12,294 bases of DNA, taken from JBFMAP01 sp964632135. GTDB lineage: Archaea > Micrarchaeota > Micrarchaeia > Burarchaeales > JBFMAP01. The notes under the pieces were generated by a model that saw only the letters and a program-made list of their open reading frames with translations, was not told where the DNA came from and did not search any database. The stretch covers positions 1 to 12,294 of the forward strand of contig CAZWEI010000038.1 in NCBI GenBank assembly GCA_964632135.1, given 5' to 3'. Both the position numbers and the translations under genes were made by a program. This document shows, piece after piece, positions 5,812 through 12,294 of this stretch (within the stretch, counting starts at the first letter, position 1; each line of letters opens with the position of its first letter).

Positions 5812-7110
5812 ATGGAAACTTTCAAGCACATAAGCGAAGTGATGTCCCCGAAATTCGAGGGGAAGGAGGCGCGCGTGCGGGGCTGGATTCACAGAAAGCG
5901 CTCGGGAGGGGGAATGCAGTTCATCGTTGTGCGCGACTCGACAGGGATAATTCAAGTCGCGGTGAAAAAGGACGCGGTGGGCGAACGCGCGTGGAATGAC
6001 GCAGAGGAGGCGCTCATCGAATCTTCCGTGAACGTGAATGGGATAGTGAAGAGCGACAAGCGCGCGCCTGGAGGATACGAACTTGCTGCGAGCGATTTTT
6101 CCGCGGTTCAGAAATCCGAAATATTCCCAATCTCGAAGGACCAGAGCACAGAATTCCTCCTCGATGTGCGGCATTTGTGGCTGCGCTCGCAGAAACTCAC
6201 GAACATAATGAAGGCGCGCCACCACATCGTTGCATATTTGCGCGAGTTTTTTTATGCGCGCGAATTCTGGGAGCTCGCGCCCCCGATCATCACAAAATCA
6301 GGCTGCGAGGGCGGCTCCACGCTGTTCAATTTGAAATATTTCGACACCGAGGCATACCTCACGCAGAGCGGGCAGCTCTACAACGAGGCGTTCATAACCG
6401 CGCTCGAGAAGGTTTTCGTACTCGCGCCCTCTTTCCGCGCAGAGCCGAGCAGGACTGTCCGGCATCTCACAGAGTACTGGCACCTTGAGCCCGAAATGGC
6501 GTATTACGATAACAAGATGAACATGGAGCTTCAGGAGGAGATGATTGAGTACGTGTGCCAGAAGCTCGCGAAGGAGCACGCTGAACTACTTCTCGCGCTC
6601 GGCAGGAAGCCGGAAGATTTGCAAAAAGTGAAGAAGCCATTCAAGCGGATGAGTTACGCTGACGCGATTGATTTTCTCGCGAAGAAGGGTATGAAAATCG
6701 CCGGAAGCAAGGACTTCGGCGCCGACGAGGAGGAGGCGCTCACGAAAGGGCTGGACAAGCCGGTTTTCGTTCACAACTATCCCAAAAGCGTGAAGGCGTT
6801 TTACATGCGCGAGGACCCAGACAACCCAGGCACGGCGCTATGCGCTGACCTTCTTGCGCCAGAGGGGCACGGGGAGATTATAGGCGGCAGCGAGAGAATC
6901 TGGCAGCTCGACGAACTCCTCGCGCGAATGAAAGAGGAAAAGATGAACACAAAGGATTACGAGTGGTACATCGACCTCCGCAGGTATGGTTCTGTTCCTC
7001 ACTCGGGCTTCGGGCTCGGGATAGAACGGCTCGTGAAATGGCTCCTCAACCTCGACCACATACGAGACGCGATTCCGTTCCCGCGCACAATCAATCGCGT
7101 TTATCCATAG
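5812..7110 (+). CDS. asnS: Asparaginyl-tRNA synthetase
   Basis: This is a class II synthetase that charges tRNA-Asn. The 432-residue protein has an N-terminal OB-fold anticodon-binding domain (about 18-105, with VRGWIHRKRSGGGMQFIVVR) and a catalytic core from about 125. Motif 2 is FRAEPSRTVRHLTEYWHLEPE in outline (208-228) and motif 3 is GFGLGIERL (399-407). CEGGSTLFNLKYFDTEAYLTQ in outline (165-185), YPKSVKAFYMR, LLAPEGHGEIIGGS and the C-terminal PFPRTINRVYP favour AsnRS over the closely related archaeal AspRS, which usually ends in a FPRDPKRL-like form. Having AsnRS means Asn-tRNA can be made directly rather than only through transamidation of Asp-tRNA. It starts 10 nt after cca and precedes ribL by 15 nt. 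The main alternative is a non-discriminating AspRS, which I consider unlikely. Confidence 0.93.
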   Translation: METFKHISEVMSPKFEGKEARVRGWIHRKRSGGGMQFIVVRDSTGIIQVAVKKDAVGERAWNDAEEALIESSVNVNGIVKSDKRAPGGYELAASDFSAVQKSEIFPISKDQSTEFLLDVRHLWLRSQKLTNIMKARHHIVAYLREFFYAREFWELAPPIITKSGCEGGSTLFNLKYFDTEAYLTQSGQLYNEAFITALEKVFVLAPSFRAEPSRTVRHLTEYWHLEPEMAYYDNKMNMELQEEMIEYVCQKLAKEHAELLLALGRKPEDLQKVKKPFKRMSYADAIDFLAKKGMKIAGSKDFGADEEEALTKGLDKPVFVHNYPKSVKAFYMREDPDNPGTALCADLLAPEGHGEIIGGSERIWQLDELLARMKEEKMNTKDYEWYIDLRRYGSVPHSGFGLGIERLVKWLLNLDHIRDAIPFPRTINRVYP

Positions 7111-7125
7111 TTTCGTGGCGATTTC

Positions 7126-7572
7126 ATGAAGAAAAAAATTACGGTTCTCACAGGCGGGGTTTTCGACATCGTCCACCCGGGGCACGTTTTCCTTCTCGAG
7201 AAATGCACGAAACTCGGGGACAGGCTCGTTGTTGTGGTTGCGTCCGATGAGACCGCGCGCCGAGCAAAAAGGCGCGCCCCGCTTCACGCTGCGCGCGACA
7301 GGGCGAGAGTCGTCGGCGCGCTCAAGCCTGTCGACCTCGCAATTGTTGGCGACCCGCGCGACCCTTTCAAAGTTGTGAAGCGCGTGAAGCCGGATATTAT
7401 TGTTTATGGCTACGACCAGAAAATCGACGAGAGGATGCGCGCTCGCATACGCGCAGAGGGACTCAAAACTCGCATAGTTCAAATAAAGGACAGATTGAAA
7501 GAGCACATTTTCAAAACTTCGAAAATAATAAGGCGCGCGGCTGAGCGGCACAACGCGAGCAAGGCGAAATAG
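7126..7572 (+). CDS. ribL: FAD synthetase, RibL-type cytidylyltransferase-like enzyme
   Basis: This 148-residue single-domain nucleotidyltransferase resembles archaeal RibL, which adenylylates FMN to FAD. It has VLTGGVFDIVHPGH (7-20) with the HxGH motif (His17, His20), KLGDRLVVVVASDETARRAKRR (29-50 in part), ALKPVDLAIVGDP (65-77) and KPDIIVYGYDQ (88-98), all in the order of RibL. The end of the protein is Arg/Lys-rich. Length matches the family (about 150). A weak GTGGCGAT ribosome-binding site precedes the ATG. Its stop codon at 7570-7572 runs straight into the ribosome-binding site of the antiporter gene, pointing to cotranscription. A related cytidylyltransferase (for example glycerol-3-phosphate type) is the alternative; the GYDQ ending favours FAD synthetase. 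Confidence 0.87.
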   Translation: MKKKITVLTGGVFDIVHPGHVFLLEKCTKLGDRLVVVVASDETARRAKRRAPLHAARDRARVVGALKPVDLAIVGDPRDPFKVVKRVKPDIIVYGYDQKIDERMRARIRAEGLKTRIVQIKDRLKEHIFKTSKIIRRAAERHNASKAK

Positions 7573-7580
7573 GTGGGCGG

Positions 7581-8936
7581 ATGCCGATTTCTATAAGAAA
7601 AGTAAGGCGGCGTATATATCCCCTAGCGGCTCTTCTCATCATCGCGCTCGTGATTCTCCTTTTTCTCTCGGTGGTTCGCGCGAGCCTTTTCAAACCGGTT
7701 GACGAGGAGAAGAAAATCTGGTTCGAGGTGAGTTTCCTCCTCTTCGCCGCGATACTCGCGGAGTTGCTCATCGATTACATAAAACAGCCGTTCGTGATGT
7801 CTCTCCTTCTTCTCGGCGTCGTGCTCAGCCCTAGTTTCATCTCGCTCGCGTGGCCCGCGATTTCGCAAACTCTCAATTCAATTTCTGCAAACTCCATAAT
7901 CCCGCTGAGCATGCCTACGGCCCCGCCCTCGATTCTCTCATACGATATAGTGATAAAGACGCTCGCGCAGTTCGGCGCCATCATCCTGCTCTTTAAGATA
8001 GGGCTTCACAGCGAGGTGAGGCAGATTTTCACACTCAAAAATTTCATTGTCGCGCTCCTTGGCATCATTGTTCCTTTCGCGTGCGGTTACTTGTTCGGCG
8101 AGCTCAGTGGTTACTCCTCAGCAACATCGCTTTTCTTCGGCGCGGCACTCACGGCAACGAGCGTCGGCGTGACCGTGGCGATTCTCGCGGAGTTCCATCT
8201 TCTTGAGCGAGATTTCGCAAAACTCATACTCGGCGCCGCCATTATTGACGACATTCTCGGGCTTCTCGTGCTCTCATTCGTGAGTGCATCAGAAATGCAG
8301 ACTCTCTCGCTCTCCTCGCTCGCGCCCATTCTTCAAATCTGTTTCACAGCGTTCATCTTCATAGTCGGCGGCATCCTGCTCGGGCGATTCATCGCTGAGA
8401 ATTACATCGAGGCGCGCGAGAGAAACATCTCGAACCGCACGTTTCTCGGGATAATGGCGTTCATGCTCGCGTACGCGTATGTCGCTGAGTTCATCGGCCT
8501 ATCCGCGATTGTGGGTGCGTTCATCGCAGGCGTGACGCTGAACTACAGCGCATTCTCGAAAAAAATAGCGGAAAGCATATTCCCGCTCGAGGCGCTCTTC
8601 ACTCCGATTTTCTTCATCACGCTGGGCATGATGGTCGATGTTGGCGCGCTGGGCGCGTTCCTCGTTCCAATCCTTCTCCTGACCGCGCTCGCGCTCCTCA
8701 CGAAACTGATTGGCTGCGGGCTGGCCGCGCGCCTCCTAGGCTCTTCATTTAACGAGTCGGTCGTGGTTGGGATTGGAATGGTCCCGAGGGGGGAAATCGC
8801 GCTCATCATCGCGCTCTACGGGCTCACGACTGGCGTTCTCGGTTCGGCAGAATACACGATAATTACTTCGATGGCTTTCCTCACGACGCTCGTGACGCCG
8901 CCCCTCCTCCAGAGGACGGTCAATTACGTTAGGTAA
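7581..8936 (+). CDS. CPA2-type cation/proton antiporter
   Basis: This is a 451-residue integral membrane protein of the Kef/NapA-like monovalent cation:proton antiporter group, exchanging Na+ or K+ for H+. I count about 12-13 hydrophobic segments, including one near the N-terminus (14-33). Diagnostic sequences are TATSVGVT (191-198) and GAAIIDDILGL (218-228), in which Asp223-Asp224 form the ion-binding pair typical of electrogenic exchangers, plus ITLGMMVDV (346-354) and MVPRGEIALI (400-409). There is no C-terminal nucleotide-binding TrkA-N domain, so it is not a full KefB/C. ATG 7581 is preceded by GGTGGG (7572-7577), a good ribosome-binding site overlapping the ribL stop. The last 8 bp overlap the convergent minus-strand gene. 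Substrate preference cannot be read from the sequence. Confidence 0.93.
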   Translation: MPISIRKVRRRIYPLAALLIIALVILLFLSVVRASLFKPVDEEKKIWFEVSFLLFAAILAELLIDYIKQPFVMSLLLLGVVLSPSFISLAWPAISQTLNSISANSIIPLSMPTAPPSILSYDIVIKTLAQFGAIILLFKIGLHSEVRQIFTLKNFIVALLGIIVPFACGYLFGELSGYSSATSLFFGAALTATSVGVTVAILAEFHLLERDFAKLILGAAIIDDILGLLVLSFVSASEMQTLSLSSLAPILQICFTAFIFIVGGILLGRFIAENYIEARERNISNRTFLGIMAFMLAYAYVAEFIGLSAIVGAFIAGVTLNYSAFSKKIAESIFPLEALFTPIFFITLGMMVDVGALGAFLVPILLLTALALLTKLIGCGLAARLLGSSFNESVVVGIGMVPRGEIALIIALYGLTTGVLGSAEYTIITSMAFLTTLVTPPLLQRTVNYVR

Positions 8937-9684
8937 CTTGGGGTGCAACCTGCTGTGAGAATAGAGGAAGTGTTGTCTGTTCCCTTGGTCCTACAATAGT
9001 AAATACTGTAATTTTTTTTGGGAATCTTGAGGGGTTCGGGTTCTTCAGTAAAGCGACCGCACTTTTCGTACTTATCGCGCTAACTTTAATTTCATGGGTC
9101 CAGGCGATTTGCGTTGGAAATGTCACCCTCGTTCCGTCATACTCCCACCTTTTCCTAGTTTTTATCTTCTCTCCTACCTCTCTTTCCACAAACGTTATAC
9201 TATCCTGTACCCCATTCCACAAATCTTTGCGCATCTTCGTCTCACCGGCGTATTGTCCCTTAATCCATGCAAAAATTTTCAAGTAGTCCCTTTTTGAATC
9301 GTCACTTGCCATCATTATTCCAACTCCGGTTCTCCCACCAACAAAGATGACGTCACCTACCTGACTCGTGAGTGAACGAACACCCGGCAGCACTCCAACG
9401 TCATATCCATAAACCAATTTCTTCTCATTGAGCGGCTTCTTCTTCTCAAGTTCAAAATCAAACATCATATTTTTGATACATCTCAAGAATTCCGTGCGAC
9501 TTTCCGCTCTTTTGTAAACAGTATGCAAAATTTCAGAACGTATGTTGCGGTCTTCTCTATAAAAACGTCTTTGCAAAGGACCGTCTTCTGGCAGTTTGTT
9601 AAACTCGCGCGCTTCGTCGTTGTTATATCTATTATGACCTGCGCCGATGCGCTTGTTGCGTCCAAAAATCAGTACGCTATCCAT
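8929..9684 (-). CDS. Unrecognised 251-residue protein
   Basis: I do not recognise this protein. It is soluble-looking, with no membrane segment or signal peptide. Residues 1-80 are charged (Arg/Asp/Glu/Asn-rich), 90-125 contain a probable beta-rich core with Gly-rich loops (YGYDVGVLPGV, VGDVIFVGGRTGVGIMM), and 150-235 alternate charged and hydrophobic strands. The start at ATG 9684 follows a purine-rich GAGGGAG ribosome-binding site and an AT-rich promoter. Codon use is more AT-rich than the flanking genes, and GCGCGC is rare. It overlaps the 3' end of the convergent antiporter gene by 8 bp. It follows the HDAC-family gene in the same direction but has its own promoter. A run of eight A on the coding strand (9012-9019) is a possible slippage site. 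Homology search is needed for any functional call. Confidence 0.72.
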   Translation of the reverse strand: MDSVLIFGRNKRIGAGHNRYNNDEAREFNKLPEDGPLQRRFYREDRNIRSEILHTVYKRAESRTEFLRCIKNMMFDFELEKKKPLNEKKLVYGYDVGVLPGVRSLTSQVGDVIFVGGRTGVGIMMASDDSKRDYLKIFAWIKGQYAGETKMRKDLWNGVQDSITFVEREVGEKIKTRKRWEYDGTRVTFPTQIAWTHEIKVSAISTKSAVALLKNPNPSRFPKKITVFTIVGPREQTTLPLFSQQVAPQVT

Positions 9685-9688
9685 AATT

Positions 9689-9723
9689 CTCCCTCTTTAA
9701 ATTAGGCGTTTAAAATTTATAAA
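9689..9723 (-). promoter_or_regulatory. Promoter and ribosome-binding site of the 251-residue protein gene
   Basis: Read on the minus strand, TTTATAAATTT (9713-9723) is a good TATA-like element. AGAGGGAG (9689-9696) lies 4-6 nt before ATG 9684 and can pair with the 16S 3' end. The predicted transcription start falls close to this site, so the leader would be very short. Confidence 0.55.
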
Positions 9724-9743
9724 CTCGACGGATAACTCCTATT

Positions 9744-10646
9744 CTAGAACGCGCTCAAAAAACTCCCAACATTCTTCCCAAGCGTCGCCAGGTGGTATCC
9801 ACCCTCGAGAACCGCGAAAACAGGGCAGCGCGCGCGCCTCGCGCCTCCTCCTATAATTTTTCCAATCTCCCCATATGTTTCTTTCTTCGAGATGAGAAGT
9901 TGGTTTCCGCACGTGATATCCTCCGCATACGTGTCAAAGCCCGCGCTCACCCCGATAATCTGCGGCTTGAATGCGCGCGCAATCTCCTCAAAATTTTCTT
10001 TGAAAATCCGCAAATACTCGCCGTCGCTCGTTCCAGGCTCGAGCGGGACATTTCTTATGTGCGCGCTGTTCTCGCTAGCGAATCCCGTTCCGGGGAATAT
10101 TGTCGCAGGATGCTGGTGGAGCGAGAAATAAAAAACGCTCTCATCCTCGCGGAAAATGTCCTGCGTGCCGTTCCCGTGATGCACGTCAAAATCAACAATG
10201 AGCGCGCGCTTGAGTTTTTTCTCGCGCTGAATTTTCCTTATTGCTATTGCAATATTATTCAGATAGCAAAATCCGCCGAAGAAATTCCTTCCCGCGTGAT
10301 GCCCCGGAGGCCGCACGAGCGCGAACGCGAACCCCTTGAAACACTCGCGCGCAGCCCTCACAGCCCCGCCTGCCGCAAGTTTCGCAATCTCAAAAGTATC
10401 CCAGTGGAAAACATTGTCAACGAACATCGCCTCTCTCGCGCTCAGGAGTTTCAAACTTTGAACGAATTTTTTCTCGTGCGCGAGAAGCAAATCTTTCTCC
10501 TCGAGGCGCGCGGGCTCCACGACTTCAACTTTCAATTTCCTATTCCTTTTCAGCGCGTCCATTACCACATCGAGCCTTTTCGAGCTCTCCGGGTGCCTCT
10601 GCCCCATGTAATGGCGTAGGAAAACGTCAGAATAGACTACTTTCAT
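9744..10646 (-). CDS. Histone-deacetylase-family zinc hydrolase
   Basis: This 300-residue enzyme belongs to the arginase/deacetylase fold family that includes histone deacetylases, AcuC and acetylpolyamine amidohydrolases. It shows RPPGHHA (112-118, His116/His117), DFDVHHGNGTQ (152-162) and GFDTYAED (236-243). Asp154, His156 and Asp238 are the expected zinc ligands, and Tyr284 in LEGGYH occupies the catalytic tyrosine position, so the enzyme should be active. Likely substrates are acetylated proteins or small acetyl-amines; the sequence does not decide. ATG 10646 is preferred over the TTG at 10667 because GGGCGGGCG just before it can serve as a ribosome-binding site and the protein then starts like its relatives. 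It lies 17 nt downstream of the aldolase/phosphatase gene and is probably cotranscribed. Confidence 0.93.
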   Translation of the reverse strand: MKVVYSDVFLRHYMGQRHPESSKRLDVVMDALKRNRKLKVEVVEPARLEEKDLLLAHEKKFVQSLKLLSAREAMFVDNVFHWDTFEIAKLAAGGAVRAARECFKGFAFALVRPPGHHAGRNFFGGFCYLNNIAIAIRKIQREKKLKRALIVDFDVHHGNGTQDIFREDESVFYFSLHQHPATIFPGTGFASENSAHIRNVPLEPGTSDGEYLRIFKENFEEIARAFKPQIIGVSAGFDTYAEDITCGNQLLISKKETYGEIGKIIGGGARRARCPVFAVLEGGYHLATLGKNVGSFLSAF

Positions 10647-10663
10647 AAACGCCCGCCCGAGTT

Positions 10664-11773
10664 TCAAAGTTTCTCGAACCTGTCCTTCAGTTTCGCCATC
10701 ACTTTCGGAAGAGTGGTGTATTCCATCTCGTCCAAACTCAGGCGGTGAGGCTCGAAAGGCCCGTGCCTTCTCATGTAATCCGCAATCTCCAGCGCCTTTT
10801 TTCTCGTGTAATCGTACGCGATGTCCTTGAACATGTCAACCGGCCCGACTAGCCTCCCATCCGCCAGTTGGAATCCGAGCGCGACTGCGCGCGGAGGCCC
10901 GTCAAATCTGCTTGGCGTCGAATCCTCGACAGACGTTGGCAGGAGCGGCCCGTGGTGCGAGCCCCTCATCCATCCGGCAACGAGGTGCGGGAACGCGAAC
11001 GGCTCGAGAACCTCTCCGAGGGCAGGGAGGCCCGACTGCGCGCGCACTACAGCCACAGGGTCGTCCTTTCCAACGTACTCGCCTGCAATCTGGTACAATT
11101 TCTCCGTGCAAACGACCGCGACAGGCTCGTCGGCCGGAAGTTTCCCCCCTGGCTTCGGGAACACGCGCTTAATCACGTATCTCCCCTGCGCGCCTATGAG
11201 CGCGAGCATGTCGTACATCTCCTCTGGCATCGAGAAGAAAACGCGCTTGTGCTCCATTATGTCCCAAACCTCGAACTTGAATCCCATCTGCGCGCTCGGG
11301 TCTATCACGAGCCCGATGGTGTTGAACGGGTCGGCGAACATCTTGTAAACAGGGAGGTTGAATGCGCCAGGCTCAGTTTTATCCATCATGAAAACGACAA
11401 TCGGCTCCGCCTTTCTCTCCGTGAATTCCATCTCCGCGATGCCAGGCCCCAGGCCCCGAATGTTTCCGGAAAACGCGTCAGAGAGTATGTCCTGCCCCGC
11501 GCCGTACAGATGCAATTTCTTCGCGACCTCAGTCGCCTTCTTGAAAACGTCCCACGCGACACCATGAACGGCCTTGCTGTCCACGCCCTTCGTGTGCGTC
11601 ATTATGAGTTGCAAATCGTCCCCGCACGCGGACACGCGGTAATCAATGAGAATTTTCTTCTTCTTCGCCACCTCGAGGTTCTTGCGCGCGACCTCCTTCA
11701 GGTCAGGATGCACGCTGTGATGCCCGGGATACCCGCCGACGTCAGCCTTTATCACGCTCACGGTTGTTTTCAT
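10664..11773 (-). CDS. fbp: Fructose-1,6-bisphosphate aldolase/phosphatase (archaeal, bifunctional)
   Basis: This enzyme condenses triose phosphates to fructose-1,6-bisphosphate and then dephosphorylates it to fructose-6-phosphate, making gluconeogenesis unidirectional. The 369-residue protein has the full set of family motifs. Metal ligands known in Sulfolobus and Thermoproteus enzymes are present at Asp11, His18, Asp52, Asp53, Gln94 and Asp131. GEYVGKDD (231-238) holds the Schiff-base Lys236 with Tyr233 and metal-binding Asp237/Asp238; a late Tyr352 fits the phosphatase-state tyrosine. ATG 11773 follows GGGGGGATC, a good ribosome-binding site, and gives the family start MKTTVSVIKADVG. Longer in-frame starts to 11857 read through a low-complexity leader and are rejected. 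The HDAC-family gene follows by 17 nt. Residue equivalences are from memory of the family. Confidence 0.96.
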   Translation of the reverse strand: MKTTVSVIKADVGGYPGHHSVHPDLKEVARKNLEVAKKKKILIDYRVSACGDDLQLIMTHTKGVDSKAVHGVAWDVFKKATEVAKKLHLYGAGQDILSDAFSGNIRGLGPGIAEMEFTERKAEPIVVFMMDKTEPGAFNLPVYKMFADPFNTIGLVIDPSAQMGFKFEVWDIMEHKRVFFSMPEEMYDMLALIGAQGRYVIKRVFPKPGGKLPADEPVAVVCTEKLYQIAGEYVGKDDPVAVVRAQSGLPALGEVLEPFAFPHLVAGWMRGSHHGPLLPTSVEDSTPSRFDGPPRAVALGFQLADGRLVGPVDMFKDIAYDYTRKKALEIADYMRRHGPFEPHRLSLDEMEYTTLPKVMAKLKDRFEKL

Positions 11774-11886
11774 ACGATCCCCCCAATAACAAGACACGCG
11801 CATACACGCGCCCACAAACAAACACGCACGCGCATCACGCTCGACGCGCGCACGCACGAGCAGACATCTCTCTGAAACCTTAAAAA
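11774..11886 (-). promoter_or_regulatory. Leader and probable promoter of fbp with alternating purine-pyrimidine tracts
   Basis: The minus-strand TATA-like element CTTTTTAAGG is at about 11878-11887 and would start transcription near 11858, giving an 85-nt leader. That leader holds three runs of strict purine-pyrimidine alternation, at 11794-11811, 11822-11835 and 11844-11858, built of GC and GT/AC steps. The promoter call is tentative. Translation starts at the GGGGGGATC site next to ATG 11773. Confidence 0.4.
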
Positions 11887-11899
11887 GTTTTTGGTGGGC

Positions 11900-11907
11900 A
11901 TATAATG
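11900..11907 (+). promoter_or_regulatory. TATA-like element before the edge gene
   Basis: ATATAATG lies about 90 nt upstream of the preferred ATG 11992 and would start transcription near 11929, giving a leader of about 60 nt. It sits next to the divergent fbp promoter. Confidence 0.4.
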
Positions 11908-11978
11908 TTAAAGAGTCAATGTCTTTATCAAACCATTTCGTTTGTTTACGCTTTCATAGGTGTTGATACCAACCAAAT

Positions 11979-11988
11979 AGGAGGAGAT
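11979..11988 (+). promoter_or_regulatory. Strong Shine-Dalgarno site of the edge gene
   Basis: AGGAGGAGAT is an extended match to the archaeal anti-Shine-Dalgarno sequence, with its end 3 nt before ATG 11992. It is the strongest such site in the window and sets the start of the gene. Confidence 0.75.
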
Positions 11989-11991
11989 AAA

Positions 11992-12294
11992 ATGAATACT
12001 TTTTGTCCTCTAATAAAAGAAAAATGTAGAGGTAGTGTTTGTATGATGTGGAAAGATGAGAAGTGTTTGGTAATTACATTTATGGAAAATTTTAGCGAAT
12101 CTCATAAAGCGGATTTTGAAGAACATGTACCAGGTTACTATGAACGCGAAGAAATGATGGAAAAGAAAGTACCTGATAAGATAAAGTCAGCTAGCCCCGA
12201 AGAACTCGCGGCAGAATTGGTATCTTTTGCTAAAACGGAGTTTCCAGACGAAAAGATAATGTGGATACATCGCATTGCTGCCTTGTTCTGGAAA
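11992..12294 (+). CDS. Partial protein with N-terminal four-cysteine motif, runs off the right edge
   Basis: An open frame of 101 codons reaches the window end without a stop, so the 3' part is missing. The N-terminus, FCPLIKEKCRGSVC followed by MMWKDEKC, places cysteines at 5, 12, 17 and 25 (spacing C-x6-C-x4-C-x7-C). Similar short cysteine motifs at the start of small archaeal and bacterial proteins suggest a metal or iron-sulfur site, though I cannot assign a family. The rest is acidic and helical (for example SPEELAAELVSFAKTEF). A strong Shine-Dalgarno site favours ATG 11992. An alternative ATG at 11905 is in frame and has GGTGGG 6 nt upstream, which would add 29 residues. Codon use is clearly AT-rich compared with the GC-rich neighbours, suggesting a different origin. 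Confidence 0.7.
   Translation, partial: MNTFCPLIKEKCRGSVCMMWKDEKCLVITFMENFSESHKADFEEHVPGYYEREEMMEKKVPDKIKSASPEELAAELVSFAKTEFPDEKIMWIHRIAALFWK

Noticed and set aside
6838..7551. Minus-strand open frame (237 codons) opposite asnS and ribL
   Set aside because: It spans two well-identified genes on the other strand and looks like a composition artefact.
9012..9019. T8 run as terminator of the antiporter gene
   Set aside because: It lies inside the convergent gene's coding sequence and encodes PKK on that strand; a terminator role is possible but nothing else supports it.
9792..10619. Plus-strand open frame (275 codons) opposite the HDAC-family gene
   Set aside because: It is antisense to a gene with complete catalytic motifs and shows no family signature.
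10664..11857. Longer fbp protein starting at 11857
   Set aside because: The additional 28 residues are encoded by the alternating GC/GT leader, do not match the family, and the ribosome-binding site points to ATG 11773.
10868..11875. Long plus-strand open frame (335 codons) opposite fbp
   Set aside because: It is antisense to a fully recognisable aldolase/phosphatase, is Arg/His-rich low-complexity sequence, and has no ribosome-binding site or promoter.

Overview
The window is a gene-dense piece of an archaeal chromosome. The lineage marker genes are an archaeal fructose-1,6-bisphosphate aldolase/phosphatase, a class I (archaeal-type) CCA-adding enzyme, an archaeal-type phosphopantetheine adenylyltransferase, a RibL-type FAD synthetase and a DUF357 protein. 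TATA-like boxes centred about 24-26 nt before ATG codons suggest leaderless transcripts. Other genes carry GGTGG- or GGAGG-type Shine-Dalgarno sites that match an archaeal 16S 3' end. The tRNA has no encoded CCA, which fits the CCA-adding enzyme nearby. A euryarchaeal or DPANN-type lineage is plausible, but the species cannot be named from the sequence alone. The DNA is moderately GC-rich and unusually full of GCGCGC, often read as Ala-Arg.

Layout, left to right. purD (31-1356, +) is followed by a tRNA-Ile(GAU) gene (1408-1482, +). A minus-strand pair follows: a fused coaD / YjjX-type NTPase gene (3087-2056) and a ferritin-like diiron protein (2034-1513). A compact promoter region at about 3088-3122 separates this pair from a rightward run: a DUF357 protein, an unrecognised coiled-coil protein (3458-4333), the CCA-adding enzyme (cca), asparaginyl-tRNA synthetase (asnS), RibL-like FAD synthetase and a CPA2-type cation/proton antiporter ending at 8936. 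The last four are closely spaced (10, 15 and 8 nt between genes) and look like one transcription unit starting at a leaderless promoter before cca. A second minus-strand group, read from 11773 down to 8929, holds the aldolase/phosphatase, a histone-deacetylase-family hydrolase and an unrecognised protein with its own promoter. At the right edge a plus-strand AT-rich gene with a four-cysteine N-terminal motif runs off the window.

Most genes are housekeeping: purine synthesis, CoA and FAD synthesis, NTP pool cleaning, tRNA maturation and charging, and gluconeogenesis. The less ordinary material is as follows. An adjacent pair of perfect hairpins sits in frame inside the NTPase domain of the coaD fusion and looks like a small inserted palindromic element. 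Two unrecognised orphan genes (3458-4333 and 8929-9684) and the edge gene (11992 onward) differ in composition from the rest. Degenerate repeats lie upstream of the first orphan, and alternating purine-pyrimidine tracts lie in the leader of the aldolase/phosphatase gene. I see no CRISPR array, transposase, integrase or recognisable defence system. Nothing here can be called a new system with confidence; the best leads are the hairpin insertion and the three orphan genes.
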